Source: Pelagimonas sp050633425
Lineage (GTDB): Bacteria > Pseudomonadota > Alphaproteobacteria > Rhodobacterales > Rhodobacteraceae
Direction: 5' to 3'
NCBI RefSeq assembly: GCF_050633425.1
Contig: NZ_JBOEGM010000008.1
Span: 310,001 to 374,000 of the forward strand
DNA length: 64,000 nucleotides
Shown here: positions 42,601 to 50,817 of the stretch, piece by piece
Numbering within the stretch: the stretch's first letter is position 1
How the letters are laid out: each line of letters begins with the position of its first letter
Program-made: the position numbers and the translations under genes
The notes under the pieces: generated by a model
Seen by the model: only the letters and a program-made list of their open reading frames with translations
What the model was told of the DNA's origin: nothing
The model's database searches: none

Positions 42601-43605
42601 ATTGAGCCAGATGTGTACCAGCCATCGGATTACACCGATGCGGCCGCCGCAATCAGACCCTATGAAGCCGCGGTGCCCGTCACCCCGATTTTTCTGGATT
42701 TGCCATTGATGAGCGGCGATGAAGTCGAACATGCTCCGCATTTGGCGCTGACTGGCGATCCTTGGCCAGGCTCAGCGGCAGTGTATGATTCATCAACAGA
42801 CTCAGACTATGACCTAAATAGCATTATTGCAGCGCAATCTGTTGTCGGCGTCACCCAAACGCCTTTGCAAAACGCACGGTCCGGTTTGATTGATCGTGGG
42901 CAGGCGCTGGAAGTTCAATTGCTATCGGGGGCGCTGCAATCGGTCAGTGATGACGCATTGCTTGCTGGGGCAAATCTGATGGCAATTGGTGATGGTAGCC
43001 CCGGCAATTGGGAACTCTTGCAATTCCGAGATGCAGAGCTTTTGACAGAAGACCGATGGCTCTTGTCTCACCGTTTGCGCGGCCAGGCTGGGACGGATGG
43101 TATTGCGCCAGACTTTTGGCCCCAAGGGTCATTGGTCGTGTTGCTGGACGGGGCCCCGGCTCAAATTGCCTTGGCAGCGGCTCAACGGCGTGTCTCACGC
43201 CACTATCGCATCGGTCCAGCGCGTCGGTCATATGATGATGAAACCTATACACATCAAATGTTTGCTTTCGATGGTATAGGTCTACGCCCCTATAGCCCAG
43301 CCCACTTGACGGCGACAAGGCAGGGGGCGGATATCGATGTGTCCTGGATCAGGCGGACCCGCATTGATGGCGATAGCTGGGAAAGCTTTGAGGTGCCGTT
43401 GGGGGAAGATGCCGAGACTTATCTGGTACGTGTTCAACAAGGTGAAACTGTTGTGCGAGAGGCACAAGTTTCAAGCGCAAACTGGAGTTACAGCGCGTCG
43501 CAACAAGCCACTGATGGGGTGAGTGGCCAATATCAGATCACCGTTGCTCAGGTGTCGGCGCGGTTTGGTCCCGGTCCCTTTGCATCTGTGACATGTGACG
43601 CATGA
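39661..43605 (+). CDS. GTA megatron / host-specificity protein (g15)
   Basis: The largest tail-tip protein, 1314 residues, forming the central spike and receptor-facing parts. N-terminal Gly/Ala-rich helix (ILLSAAGAALGSSMGGSL), then a tail-hub domain (RFRLSGAGDGAPIAQVYGRM), a TIM-barrel-like domain (about 400-760, with FIGIDNYMPLADWRDGDDHA in part and WAWDARPFPWFP), a phage tail domain, and a C-terminal fibronectin-like region. Its start overlaps the g14 stop by one base. No frameshift is seen. Confidence 0.94.
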   Translation: MATILLSAAGAALGSSMGGSLLGLSMTAVGRFIGASIGRSLDQRLLGQGSDAIEMGRIERFRLSGAGDGAPIAQVYGRMRVGGHVIWATEFREHSKKSGGGKGGPPGPKVTSYSYSISLAIALCEGEITGINRVWADGAEVALKDLNMRVYYGTQDQMPDSTMEAVEGVGTVPAYRGTAYVVMENLHLEAFGNRVPQFSFEVTRPELNDVDEVPQAIKGVAMIPGTGEYSLATTPVYLTYYNYDIPEELAQGFQIPPSRKVTNVNSPSEEPDFNTSLNQLRDELPNCGSASLVVSWFGNDLRCGSCEIAPKVEQAEFDSDKMPWSVSGLERANAQIVPQSGGRVVYGGTPADASVIQAIQRMSDQGLKVMYYPFILMDQLDNNGLRDPWTNADNQPQLPWRGRITLSAAPGQDGSPDLTAAADAEVANFFGTASAADFTIVEGTVSYAGPDEWTYRRFILHQAALCAAAGNVSSFCIGSEMRGLTQIRGANGFPAVEQLRLLAAECRTLLGNEVKIGYAADWSEYFGYHPQDGSGDLYFHLDPLWSDEEIDFIGIDNYMPLADWRDGDDHADADWGNTYNVDYLHANIEGGEGYDWYYSSPEGRDAQNRKPISDGEYNEPWVWRYKDIRNWWGNPHHERRAGVREETPTSWEPQSKPIWFTELGCAAVNKGANQPNKFLDPKSSESSLPHYSNGLRDETMQRQYIRAMMSYWTNDANNPQSEVYDGPMLDMDNAFVWAWDARPFPWFPGNSDLWSDGGNYRRGHWLNGRASARSLASVVTEICERAGVSHIDTSQLFGVVRGFVEPNVTDARRSLQALMLAHGFDAIERDGKLIFRMRNGLKAVDIDHGDLALSHEVEGDITETRAGEAEMAGRVRVRFVEADGDHQVAAEEAILPDDETHAVAETELALTMTRGEGLQTAERWLAEARVGRDTLRFALPPSKLQLGAGDIIRIPSKSGPTLARIDRVDVMDHQIVDAVRIEPDVYQPSDYTDAAAAIRPYEAAVPVTPIFLDLPLMSGDEVEHAPHLALTGDPWPGSAAVYDSSTDSDYDLNSIIAAQSVVGVTQTPLQNARSGLIDRGQALEVQLLSGALQSVSDDALLAGANLMAIGDGSPGNWELLQFRDAELLTEDRWLLSHRLRGQAGTDGIAPDFWPQGSLVVLLDGAPAQIALAAAQRRVSRHYRIGPARRSYDDETYTHQMFAFDGIGLRPYSPAHLTATRQGADIDVSWIRRTRIDGDSWESFEVPLGEDAETYLVRVQQGETVVREAQVSSANWSYSASQQATDGVSGQYQITVAQVSARFGPGPFASVTCDA

Positions 43606-43895
43606 GACCTGTTTTACCAGGCGATATAAGTGCAGCGGCACGGGCTTTATTGCCCGTGCCGAAAGCCGCGCGGGAGCGGCTGGCCAAGATGTTGATCAAA
43701 GAGGCCACCGCTGCTGATAAGTATCGAAAAAAGTTTCGCCGATCCCATGCGCATTGGGGCAATGGAACCTTAATGGCTGCAGCGATGATGCGGCCTTTGG
43801 CACAAGAGCCCCGGTTGGACGATCGGGACTATTTGGAATGCCAGTTTTTGATTTTTGACGCACTTTTTCAACGATGTCCCCAACAGCGTTTGTAA
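43602..43895 (+). CDS. Small conserved-type protein coupled to GTA g15
   Basis: A 97-residue basic protein whose ATG overlaps the g15 stop by 4 bp, so it is translated with the GTA genes. It has AARALLPVPKAARERLAKMLIKEA in part, then KYRKKFRRSHAHWGNGTLMAAAM, a helical Arg/Lys-rich layout with no signal peptide. I do not recognise a function. Position suggests a last member of the GTA operon; a nucleic-acid or regulatory role would be a guess. Confidence 0.7.
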   Translation: MRPVLPGDISAAARALLPVPKAARERLAKMLIKEATAADKYRKKFRRSHAHWGNGTLMAAAMMRPLAQEPRLDDRDYLECQFLIFDALFQRCPQQRL

Positions 43896-44009
43896 GAATT
43901 TCTAACACTGGCGCAGCCATATTATTTAATGTGAACAGTATTATCACGGATTTGCGTTTCGCATCAGAAACACTATCTGCTATCTTGGTTTGGTCAAAGG
44001 AGATGACTG

Positions 44010-44819
44010 ATGGCAGAAACACGTGCAAAACTAGCGGAGATTGATCCGGTCTGGGCTCGCATTATGCAAGAGGCCGAAGATGCCGTGGTCGACGAACCGC
44101 TTCTGGGTGGATTGATCCATTATTCGGTGCTGCACCATCCGACACTTGAGCGGGCGCTAAGCTATCGGGTGTCGCTCAAACTTGCCAACGGCGAGATGTC
44201 AGAACAAATCGTGCGAGAGATTTGTGATGAGGCTTACAACTCTGAGCCAGATTTGGCGATGGCCGCCCGTGCAGATATCACGGCGACCTATGAACGCGAT
44301 CCTGCTTGTCATCGTTTCTTGCAACCCCTCCTGTTTTTCAAAGGGTTCCAAGCGATTCAAGCACATCGCATCGCCAACTGGCTGTGGAAAGAAGGGCGTA
44401 AGGATCTCTCGTATTTTTTCCAAATGCGGTGCTCCGAAGTGTTTGGAATTGATATTCATCCAGCCGCGACCATCGGCCGTGGCATTATGATCGACCATGC
44501 CCATTCCATCGTGATCGGTGAAACCGCCGTTGTCGGAGACAATGTGTCGATGCTGCACTCTGTTACTCTTGGCGGAACCGGAAAAGAGGAAGAAGACCGC
44601 CATCCCAAAATTGGCAATGGTGTTTTGATTGGCGCAGGCGCCAAAGTGCTTGGCAACATTCATGTTGGGCATTGTTCGCGCATTGCCGCCGGCTCTGTCG
44701 TTCTTGAGGAAGTGCCGCCCTGCACAACTGTGGCTGGTGTTCCTGCTAGGATTGTTGGCAAAGCCGGATGCGATCAGCCATCTGTTGAAATGGATCAATT
44801 GCTGCGGAGTAATACCTAA
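44010..44819 (+). CDS. cysE: Serine O-acetyltransferase CysE
   Basis: Acetylates L-serine, the entry step to cysteine. The 269-residue protein has the helical N-terminal domain (DPVWARIMQEAEDAV) and a left-handed beta-helix with hexapeptide repeats: GRGIMIDHAHSIVIGETAVV, LHSVTLGGTGKEE and HPKIGNGVLIGAGAKVLGNI. A strong AAAGGAG precedes ATG. It lies 114 bp after the GTA cluster without an obvious terminator between, the same neighbour as in R. capsulatus. Confidence 0.96.
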   Translation: MAETRAKLAEIDPVWARIMQEAEDAVVDEPLLGGLIHYSVLHHPTLERALSYRVSLKLANGEMSEQIVREICDEAYNSEPDLAMAARADITATYERDPACHRFLQPLLFFKGFQAIQAHRIANWLWKEGRKDLSYFFQMRCSEVFGIDIHPAATIGRGIMIDHAHSIVIGETAVVGDNVSMLHSVTLGGTGKEEEDRHPKIGNGVLIGAGAKVLGNIHVGHCSRIAAGSVVLEEVPPCTTVAGVPARIVGKAGCDQPSVEMDQLLRSNT

Positions 44820-45150
44820 AGCAGCAATACCTAAAGGCCTTTCAGGCCTTCTATTCTTCCATAAGGGCGGCTGTTGGGCCGCTCTTTCTCGTTGATGGAT
44901 TTGAACCGAAAGACACGACTGAAATGTTGTTTCAGGTCAAGCATTCGGCATGACGCTGTGCAAGGTTGTCAGTGCGGCGATCAGATCGGTGTTTCAGCGG
45001 CCCTAAAGGGGCAAAACACGGACAATTCAAATTCGAAAACACCGGCAAAGTGCCAAGCGTAAGGCACTGACTTTCATGTTGTTCCTGTTTTTTTACCCGC
45101 ACAAAGGAGATTGCGGGTAAAACATCAAACAGGCGCACCTAGCCCAGACA
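44820..45150. other. Gap between cysE and pdhC
   Basis: No gene supported. It holds a weak hairpin (about 44867-44887, AGGGCGGC/GCCGCTCT) followed by TTCTC that may end cysE transcription, and an inverted repeat with 10-base arms at 45091-45100 and 45113-45122 (TTTTACCCGC/GCGGGTAAAA), 29 bp beyond the pdhC stop, possibly its 3' end. Confidence 0.5.
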
Positions 45151-46446
45151 TCACGCGAGCATCGCCATCGGGTTTTCCAAATTGTCGACAATGGCTTGTA
45201 AAAGTTCGGCCCCGAGAGCGCCGTCAATAACACGGTGATCGACGCTCAGCGTGACCGACATGACCGTTGCCACTGCTAACGCGCCATCCTCGCTGACGAC
45301 TGGCTTTTTGACACCAGCCCCGACCGCGAGAATTGCCCCATGCGGCGGATTGATGACCGCGTCGAAATTGTCGATGCCCATCATTCCCAGATTGGAAATC
45401 GCAAAACTACCGCCTTGATATTCATGGGGGGCGAGTTTTCGATCACGGGCTCGGCTGGCAAGGTCCTTCATCTCGGCACTCAGGGCAGACAGTGATTTGT
45501 GATGGGCATCCTTGAGCACGGGTGTGAACAACCCACCTTCAATCGCAACGGCCACAGCAACGTCAGATGGGGTCAATTGCAAAATTTTATCCCCGGCCCA
45601 GACAGCATTTGCCGCAGGCACCTGTTGCAAGGCGTTGGCGCAGGCTTTGATAATAAAGTCGTTGACGCTTAGTTTTACACCGCGTGTTGCCAGCTGCGTG
45701 TTGAGTTGGCTGCGAAAGCTGAGCAGGGCATCCAATTTAATATCGCGGCGCAGATAGAAATGCGGAATGCTTTGCTTGGCTTCGGTCAGGCGGGCGGCGA
45801 TGGTTTTGCGCATGCCATCGAGTGGGACTTCGGTGAACTCCCGATCTTGGTACATACGGGCAACCACGTCAGAGGACGGGCCCGATGCCAGACTGACTGG
45901 GGCTGCTTTGGAGGCGCTGGGTGGAACCGCGGCCGATTGCGCCTCTGGAACGGCATGTTCAACATCCGCTTTGACAATTCGACCGCGTGGACCTGTGCCA
46001 GTGACCTGAGTCAAATCAAGCCCGCGCTGTTGTGCGATCCGGCGGGCCAGAGGCGACGCAAATATCCGCGTGCCAACTTTGGGGGCAGGGGCGGCAGAAT
46101 TGTCGGAGTTCTCTTCGGGAGACGGCTGGGCCGCAACTGTGGCTGATGACGGTGCCACTGCCGGTGTTGAGGATGACGTTTGGGCCATGTCATCAGCGCT
46201 TTCGCCGTCTTCGAGCAACAGGGCAATGGGGGTGTTTACGCTGACATCCGCCGTCCCATCGGCAATCAGAAGTTTGCCAATGACGCCTTCGTCAACCGCT
46301 TCAAATTCCATTGTGGCCTTGTCTGTTTCAATCTCGGCCAGAACATCGCCGGACTGAACCGTGTCACCCTCTTTGACGAGCCACTTGGCCAGCGTCCCTT
46401 CTTCCATTGTCGGAGAGAGGGCGGGCATCAGGATTTCAATCGGCAT
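45151..46446 (-). CDS. pdhC: Pyruvate dehydrogenase E2, dihydrolipoamide acetyltransferase
   Basis: Transfers the acetyl group from lipoyl to CoA in the pyruvate dehydrogenase complex. The 431-residue protein has one N-terminal lipoyl domain with lysine in IETDKATMEFE, an Ala/Pro-rich linker, a peripheral-subunit binding domain (FASPLARRIAQQRGLDL), and the catalytic domain ending in SVDHRVIDGALGAEL, where His and Asp are catalytic. The lipoyl domain is nearly the same as that of PdhB. Confidence 0.96.
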   Translation of the reverse strand: MPIEILMPALSPTMEEGTLAKWLVKEGDTVQSGDVLAEIETDKATMEFEAVDEGVIGKLLIADGTADVSVNTPIALLLEDGESADDMAQTSSSTPAVAPSSATVAAQPSPEENSDNSAAPAPKVGTRIFASPLARRIAQQRGLDLTQVTGTGPRGRIVKADVEHAVPEAQSAAVPPSASKAAPVSLASGPSSDVVARMYQDREFTEVPLDGMRKTIAARLTEAKQSIPHFYLRRDIKLDALLSFRSQLNTQLATRGVKLSVNDFIIKACANALQQVPAANAVWAGDKILQLTPSDVAVAVAIEGGLFTPVLKDAHHKSLSALSAEMKDLASRARDRKLAPHEYQGGSFAISNLGMMGIDNFDAVINPPHGAILAVGAGVKKPVVSEDGALAVATVMSVTLSVDHRVIDGALGAELLQAIVDNLENPMAMLA

Positions 46447-46540
46447 AGGCGTCTCCTATCGCGGGAGGCTGAGAATGTGGGCCGGTGCATAAGAGACAAG
46501 TCAGCCCTTCGCACCGGAATTATGTCGGCAGGAGGAGCCC

Positions 46541-47917
46541 CTACCGGTATGTGACCTGCTTGGCCGCGGTGACAATTTCTTCTGTGGTAATCAACGCGTG
46601 TTTTTCGAGATTGGCAGCATAGGGCATCGGCACGTCCTTGCCCGTGCAATTGATCACTGGGGCATCGAGATAGTCAAAGGCCTCTTGCATCAGCACCGCA
46701 GAAATATGGTTCCCGATTGAACCGACCGGGAAACCTTCTTCGACAGTGACGCAGCGATTGGTCTTTTGCACGCTTGCGATGACAGTGTCGGTATCAAGCG
46801 GACGCAAGGTGCGCAGATCAATCACTTCGGCGCTGATACCTTGTTCGGCAAGTTTGTCAGCTGCGGCGAGCGAATGCGCCATACCGATACCAAAGCTCAC
46901 CAATGTCACATCGGTGCCTTCGCGCCAAATGCGTGCCTTGCCAAACGGGACGGTGTAATCGTCCAGTTCGGGCACATCAAAACTGCGACCATACAGGATT
47001 TCGTTCTCAAGGAAGATGACCGGGTTAGGATCGCGAATAGCCGATTTTAACAAACCTTTGGCATCAGAGGCGCTATAGGGCATCACAACCTTCAGGCCGG
47101 GAATATGGGCATACCAGGCGGCGTAATCTTGGGAATGTTGCGCCCCAACGCGGGCCGCAGCCCCGTTGGGGCCACGAAACACGATGGGGCAGCCCATTTG
47201 ACCACCCGACATATACAGCGTTTTGGCCGCTGAATTGATAATCTGATCAACGGCTTGCATGGCGAAATTGAAGGTCATGAACTCAACGATGGGGCGCAAC
47301 CCACCAAAGGCCGCGCCAACTCCGATCCCGGCAAAACCGTGCTCTGTGATCGGGGTATCAATGACCCGTTTTGAGCCAAATTCGTCCAGCAACCCTTGGC
47401 TGATTTTGTAAGCACCCTGGTACTCGCCCACTTCCTCGCCCATGAGGAAGACGTCTTCGGAGCTGCGCATTTCTTCGGCCATCGCGTCGCGCAAGGCTTC
47501 CCGAACGGTTTGCTTTTTGGTCTTGGTGCCCTCGGGCCACGGCGCTTCGGCTTTGACCGGGGCAAGGGGGGCGACGTTGTCGGAGCCCCCTGCGGGAGCC
47601 GCCTCCGCCACCGCGGCGACCACAGCAGGGGCAGTTGGTGCCGCGACAGGCGCGCTGGTCGCTGGCACATCCTCACCCTCTTCGACCAACACCGCGATAG
47701 GGGTGTTCACCTTAACATTAGCGGTTCCCTCGGCGATCAAAATCTTGCCAATGATCCCTTCATCAACCGCTTCGAATTCCATCGTGGCCTTGTCGGTTTC
47801 GATCTCGGCCATGATGTCGCCAGACTGAACCGCGTCACCTTCTTTCACCAACCACTTGGCGAGGGTGCCTTCCTCCATCGTCGGGGACAGGGCGGGCATT
47901 AGAACTTCGATAGCCAT
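46541..47917 (-). CDS. pdhB: Pyruvate dehydrogenase E1 beta with N-terminal lipoyl domain
   Basis: Beta subunit of the thiamine-diphosphate E1 component. The 458-residue protein is longer than ordinary E1-beta because residues about 1-80 are a lipoyl domain (lysine in IETDKATMEFE), followed by a Pro/Ala linker and the E1-beta domain (VREALRDAMAEEMRSSEDVF, EYQGAYKISQGL, the cofactor face FNFAMQAVDQI). This fusion is known from other alphaproteobacteria. It lies 94 bp from pdhC; that gap has a GC-rich inverted repeat. Confidence 0.95.
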   Translation of the reverse strand: MAIEVLMPALSPTMEEGTLAKWLVKEGDAVQSGDIMAEIETDKATMEFEAVDEGIIGKILIAEGTANVKVNTPIAVLVEEGEDVPATSAPVAAPTAPAVVAAVAEAAPAGGSDNVAPLAPVKAEAPWPEGTKTKKQTVREALRDAMAEEMRSSEDVFLMGEEVGEYQGAYKISQGLLDEFGSKRVIDTPITEHGFAGIGVGAAFGGLRPIVEFMTFNFAMQAVDQIINSAAKTLYMSGGQMGCPIVFRGPNGAAARVGAQHSQDYAAWYAHIPGLKVVMPYSASDAKGLLKSAIRDPNPVIFLENEILYGRSFDVPELDDYTVPFGKARIWREGTDVTLVSFGIGMAHSLAAADKLAEQGISAEVIDLRTLRPLDTDTVIASVQKTNRCVTVEEGFPVGSIGNHISAVLMQEAFDYLDAPVINCTGKDVPMPYAANLEKHALITTEEIVTAAKQVTYR

Positions 47918-47919
47918 GA

Positions 47920-48192
47920 TTAATGTCCTCCGTTCTGGGCAGCCTGAGCTTGCTCCAGCATATCGTTTAGGGCGTCACCAACACCGCGTTGCATCTCGGT
48001 CAAAGCCGTGAAGTAGTCGGGCGCGCGATCCGTTTCAGCCAAAGCCTGGGCCAGATGGGTCATCAAATGGTGCAGCATTGTTCCGGCGTCGTAAGCTGTG
48101 CTCAAAGCATCAGGGTTGATCTGAAACTGAACCGTTCCCTCGGGCTCGGTTTCAATATTGGTGACTGCTCCAAATATAACAGTTGGTTCCAT
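47920..48192 (-). CDS. Small protein of unknown function in the pdh operon
   Basis: A 90-residue acidic helical protein between pdhA and pdhB, 3 bp from pdhA's stop and 2 bp from pdhB's start. It has TMLHHLMTHLAQALAETDRA and GVGDALNDMLEQAQAAQNGG, no signal or membrane segment. I do not recognise the family. Tight spacing on both sides suggests real co-translation; it could be a complex accessory, as an inference from position. Confidence 0.72.
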   Translation of the reverse strand: MEPTVIFGAVTNIETEPEGTVQFQINPDALSTAYDAGTMLHHLMTHLAQALAETDRAPDYFTALTEMQRGVGDALNDMLEQAQAAQNGGH

Positions 48193-48195
48193 CGC

Positions 48196-49191
48196 TTAAC
48201 CCTCCGCGTAAATGTCTGTCCAAAGCTCTTCAAGCGGTGGTTCCGGGCTTTCGCGGGCGAAATCTGCAGCGGCACTGACAACCGCCTTGATCTCTTTGTC
48301 GATGGCTTTGAGATCGTCTTCGGTGGCATGTTTACCCGTCAAAAGAAGCTCCCGGACGTGATCAATTGGATCGCGTTCTTCGCGCATCTTTTGCACCTCT
48401 TCGCGGGTGCGATACTTGGCCGGGTCCGACATCGAATGGCCGCGATAGCGATAGGTTTTGATCTCAAGAATATAGGGGCCTTTGCCCGCGCGGCAGTGTT
48501 TGACCGCCTTTTCGCCAGCGGCTTTGACGGCCAATACATCCATCCCATCAACGATCTCACCCTTGATCCCAAAGGCTTCGCCGCGGGTGTATAGCTCAGG
48601 TGTGGAGGTGGAGCGTTGTTGCGCCGTACCCATGGCGTATTGGTTGTTTTCAATGACAAAAACCACCGGGAGATCCCAAAGCGCCGCCATGTTAAAGGTC
48701 TCGTAAACCTGTCCTTGGTTGGCCGCGCCATCACCGAAATAGGTGAAGGTCACGCGGCCATTGCCCTTGTATTTGTCAGCGAAGGACAGGCCCGCGCCCA
48801 AGGGCACCTGTGCGCCCACGATCCCATGACCGCCGTAGAAATGTTTCTCCTTGGAGAACATATGCATCGAGCCGCCTTTGCCTTTTGAGAGGCCCCCGAT
48901 GCGCCCCGTCAGTTCGGCCATAACACCGCCCGGCTCCATACCACAGGCCAGCATATGACCGTGATCGCGATAAGAGGTGATCCGTTTGTCGCCATCTTCA
49001 GCAGCAGCCTCAAGACCAACCACAACCGCTTCCTGGCCGATATAGAGATGACAGAACCCGCCGATCAGACCCATACCATAGAGTTGGCCCGCTTTCTCCT
49101 CAAAGCGTCGGATCAACAGCATGTCGCGGTAGTAGCGTGTCAGCTCCTCGGCGGACACATTGGGCTTGGCAGTCGTTTTACGCGCGGCCAT
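48196..49191 (-). CDS. pdhA: Pyruvate dehydrogenase E1 alpha
   Basis: Thiamine-diphosphate-binding subunit that decarboxylates pyruvate. The 331-residue protein has the short E1-alpha layout with GGFCHLYIGQEAVVVG, the ThDP motif TYFGDGAANQGQVYE followed by ENNQYAMGTA, and the phosphorylation-loop-like segment TYRYRGHSMSDPAKYR. A GGGGAGGAG precedes ATG 49191. A palindrome lies 23 bp upstream. Confidence 0.96.
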   Translation of the reverse strand: MAARKTTAKPNVSAEELTRYYRDMLLIRRFEEKAGQLYGMGLIGGFCHLYIGQEAVVVGLEAAAEDGDKRITSYRDHGHMLACGMEPGGVMAELTGRIGGLSKGKGGSMHMFSKEKHFYGGHGIVGAQVPLGAGLSFADKYKGNGRVTFTYFGDGAANQGQVYETFNMAALWDLPVVFVIENNQYAMGTAQQRSTSTPELYTRGEAFGIKGEIVDGMDVLAVKAAGEKAVKHCRAGKGPYILEIKTYRYRGHSMSDPAKYRTREEVQKMREERDPIDHVRELLLTGKHATEDDLKAIDKEIKAVVSAAADFARESPEPPLEELWTDIYAEG

Positions 49192-49213
49192 GGCCGTCTC
49201 CTCCCCAAAAGAT

Positions 49214-49227
49214 GTTTAACGTTAAAC
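49214..49227. promoter_or_regulatory. Palindromic operator candidate upstream of pdhA
   Basis: GTTTAACGTTAAAC is a perfect 14-bp palindrome between the likely promoter (49252-49280) and the pdhA ribosome binding site, a usual place for a repressor operator. The binding protein is unknown. Confidence 0.6.
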
Positions 49228-49251
49228 CAATTTCGGCTTCGGTTGTGCGCG

Positions 49252-49280
49252 AGCCTAGCGCGCACCACAGGCAACGTAAA
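49252..49280 (-). promoter_or_regulatory. Candidate pdh operon promoter
   Basis: Minus strand: TTTACG (49275-49280), 17 bp, TAGGCT (49252-49257). The transcript start would be about 50 nt before pdhA, just upstream of the palindrome. Confidence 0.4.
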
Positions 49281-49335
49281 GTCTGCGCGCAATAATAATG
49301 CGCAGCCAATTGGATTGTTTTGCGAAAGTTAAGGC

Positions 49336-49638
49336 TTAGTTGACGACGATTTCGTCTGACCGGACCAGACCAAGCACATCGCGTGATTGCTGATCCAAAA
49401 GATCGAGGTCCAAAAACTCATCCGACAGGCGCAGGGTAAGATTTTCCATCCGCGCAACTTCGGCCCGCAATTCCTCGACTTCATGCTCCAGCTTTTCACC
49501 TTCGACGATGATTTCTGCGCGGCGAAACAACCCAAAATCCCCCTGCACGGCGGCAAAGGTGAAATAGGCCGACAAGCTGAGCGTCACAGCGAAAAAGATC
49601 AGAACCCCAAAAGAGGGGCGCGCGGAGCGGATTGTCAT
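49336..49638 (-). CDS. FtsB/DivIC family septum formation initiator
   Basis: A 100-residue bitopic membrane protein: short cytoplasmic N-terminus, one helix (VLIFFAVTLSLSAYFTFAAV), then a coiled coil (EGEKLEHEVEELRAEVARME) and a C-terminal tail, the architecture of the cell-division protein FtsB/DivIC. Located upstream of pdhA in many alphaproteobacteria. The call rests on architecture and size as well as position. Confidence 0.82.
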   Translation of the reverse strand: MTIRSARPSFGVLIFFAVTLSLSAYFTFAAVQGDFGLFRRAEIIVEGEKLEHEVEELRAEVARMENLTLRLSDEFLDLDLLDQQSRDVLGLVRSDEIVVN

Positions 49639-49817
49639 TCAGTACTGCCCTAAATCACATCTCTTTAATGGATGCGTGCATTGGTTGTGGCACAAGGCAC
49701 GCAAGGGGAAAAGAGAGTGATTCAACTCGGTGCGAATCGGTTTGAAAACCGTTGCATTCCTGCCAAACCTATAGGGATGAATAACCCTTTGTTTACGATA
49801 CCAAGCGGGGCCACGTT

Positions 49818-50804
49818 TTGATCCGGGTTTTAGTATTCACCTTAGTGACCATCACCCTCGTGGGGTGCGCACCGCGTGGGGCGTTCAATCTAGAAGGCAT
49901 AAAGTTGGAAGAGGCGCAGACGATCCAACCGATCTTTGTCGCGACCAATCGGCAAAAAGGCGATGTGAGCACCCAAGGGTTTTTCCGACAGGAATTTGGC
50001 GACAACCGCAACTCAGAAGTGCGCTTTGCCCGCATGGATATTTCGATCCCGGACACGCATGAACTGGGGCAAATCGAATGGCCAGGCTATGCCAAGCCCG
50101 ACCCGGAAAAGCACTTTGTCGTTCAAAATCAAGAGCTCTATGACGGATCTTCGGACTTTCTTGCAGACCTGAATGAGAGCCGCGAAGATGTCTTTCTCTT
50201 TGTGCATGGGTTTAACGTGAACAACGCCGAGGCGATTTACCGTTTGGCGCAGGTGGCCCATGACTATCAGGCACGGCTGCCTGTGGTTGCCTTTTCCTGG
50301 CCCTCAGCAGGGAGCCCGCAAGGCTATGCCTATGACCGCGATAGCGTGATGTTTTCGCGTGACGGTTTGGAAGAACTGTTGATGTTATTGGCCAAGCGAA
50401 AACGGCGGGTGTACTTGGTCGCGCATTCTATGGGCAGCCATCTGGTGATGGAAACTCTGCGGCAAATGTCGATTTCGGGCAACCGGCGCGGAATAGAACA
50501 ACTCGCCGCTGTTGCTCTGATCAGTCCTGACATTGACGAAGATGTTTTCAAGCAACAGGCCCGGCGGATCGATCCGTTGCCAAAACCGTTTACACTCATG
50601 GTGTCGCAAAGGGATAAGGCGTTGGATTTGGCGGCGTTTCTTACGGGTAAACCCAATCGTCTCGGGTCCATTCCATCAGCTGAGAGCCTCGATGGGTTGC
50701 CGATCAGCGTCATCGATCTCAGTGACGTCAAGGGCGGAGACGGGGCAGGGCACGCCACGGCCTTTACCTCGCCCGAAGCGATTGAGCAGCTGCGCAATTG
50801 GTAA
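49818..50804 (+). CDS. Alpha/beta hydrolase lipoprotein (DUF900 type)
   Basis: A 328-residue probable lipoprotein. The N-terminal signal ends with a lipobox LVGC (Cys17), so it is lipid-anchored in the envelope. The hydrolase domain has FLFVHGFNVNNAEA (oxyanion region), VVAFSWPSAG and the nucleophile elbow VAHSMGSHLVME, with the C-terminal His in GHATAF. The start codon would be TTG 49818, the only one giving a full signal peptide. Substrate unknown. Confidence 0.85.
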   Translation: MIRVLVFTLVTITLVGCAPRGAFNLEGIKLEEAQTIQPIFVATNRQKGDVSTQGFFRQEFGDNRNSEVRFARMDISIPDTHELGQIEWPGYAKPDPEKHFVVQNQELYDGSSDFLADLNESREDVFLFVHGFNVNNAEAIYRLAQVAHDYQARLPVVAFSWPSAGSPQGYAYDRDSVMFSRDGLEELLMLLAKRKRRVYLVAHSMGSHLVMETLRQMSISGNRRGIEQLAAVALISPDIDEDVFKQQARRIDPLPKPFTLMVSQRDKALDLAAFLTGKPNRLGSIPSAESLDGLPISVIDLSDVKGGDGAGHATAFTSPEAIEQLRNW

Positions 50805-50817
50805 TCTACGTCAGATA

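Noticed and set aside
28837..43895. Ordinary temperate prophage
   Set aside because: No integrase, repressor, replication or attachment site; gene order and sizes fit a gene transfer agent instead.
44874..45062. 62-codon frame after cysE
   Set aside because: Covers a hairpin and a gap between genes; sequence is not protein-like.
49730..49760. Possible tRNA-like stem ahead of the hydrolase gene
   Set aside because: Only a 6-bp stem (CGGTTT/AAACCG); no cloverleaf or T-loop can be drawn.
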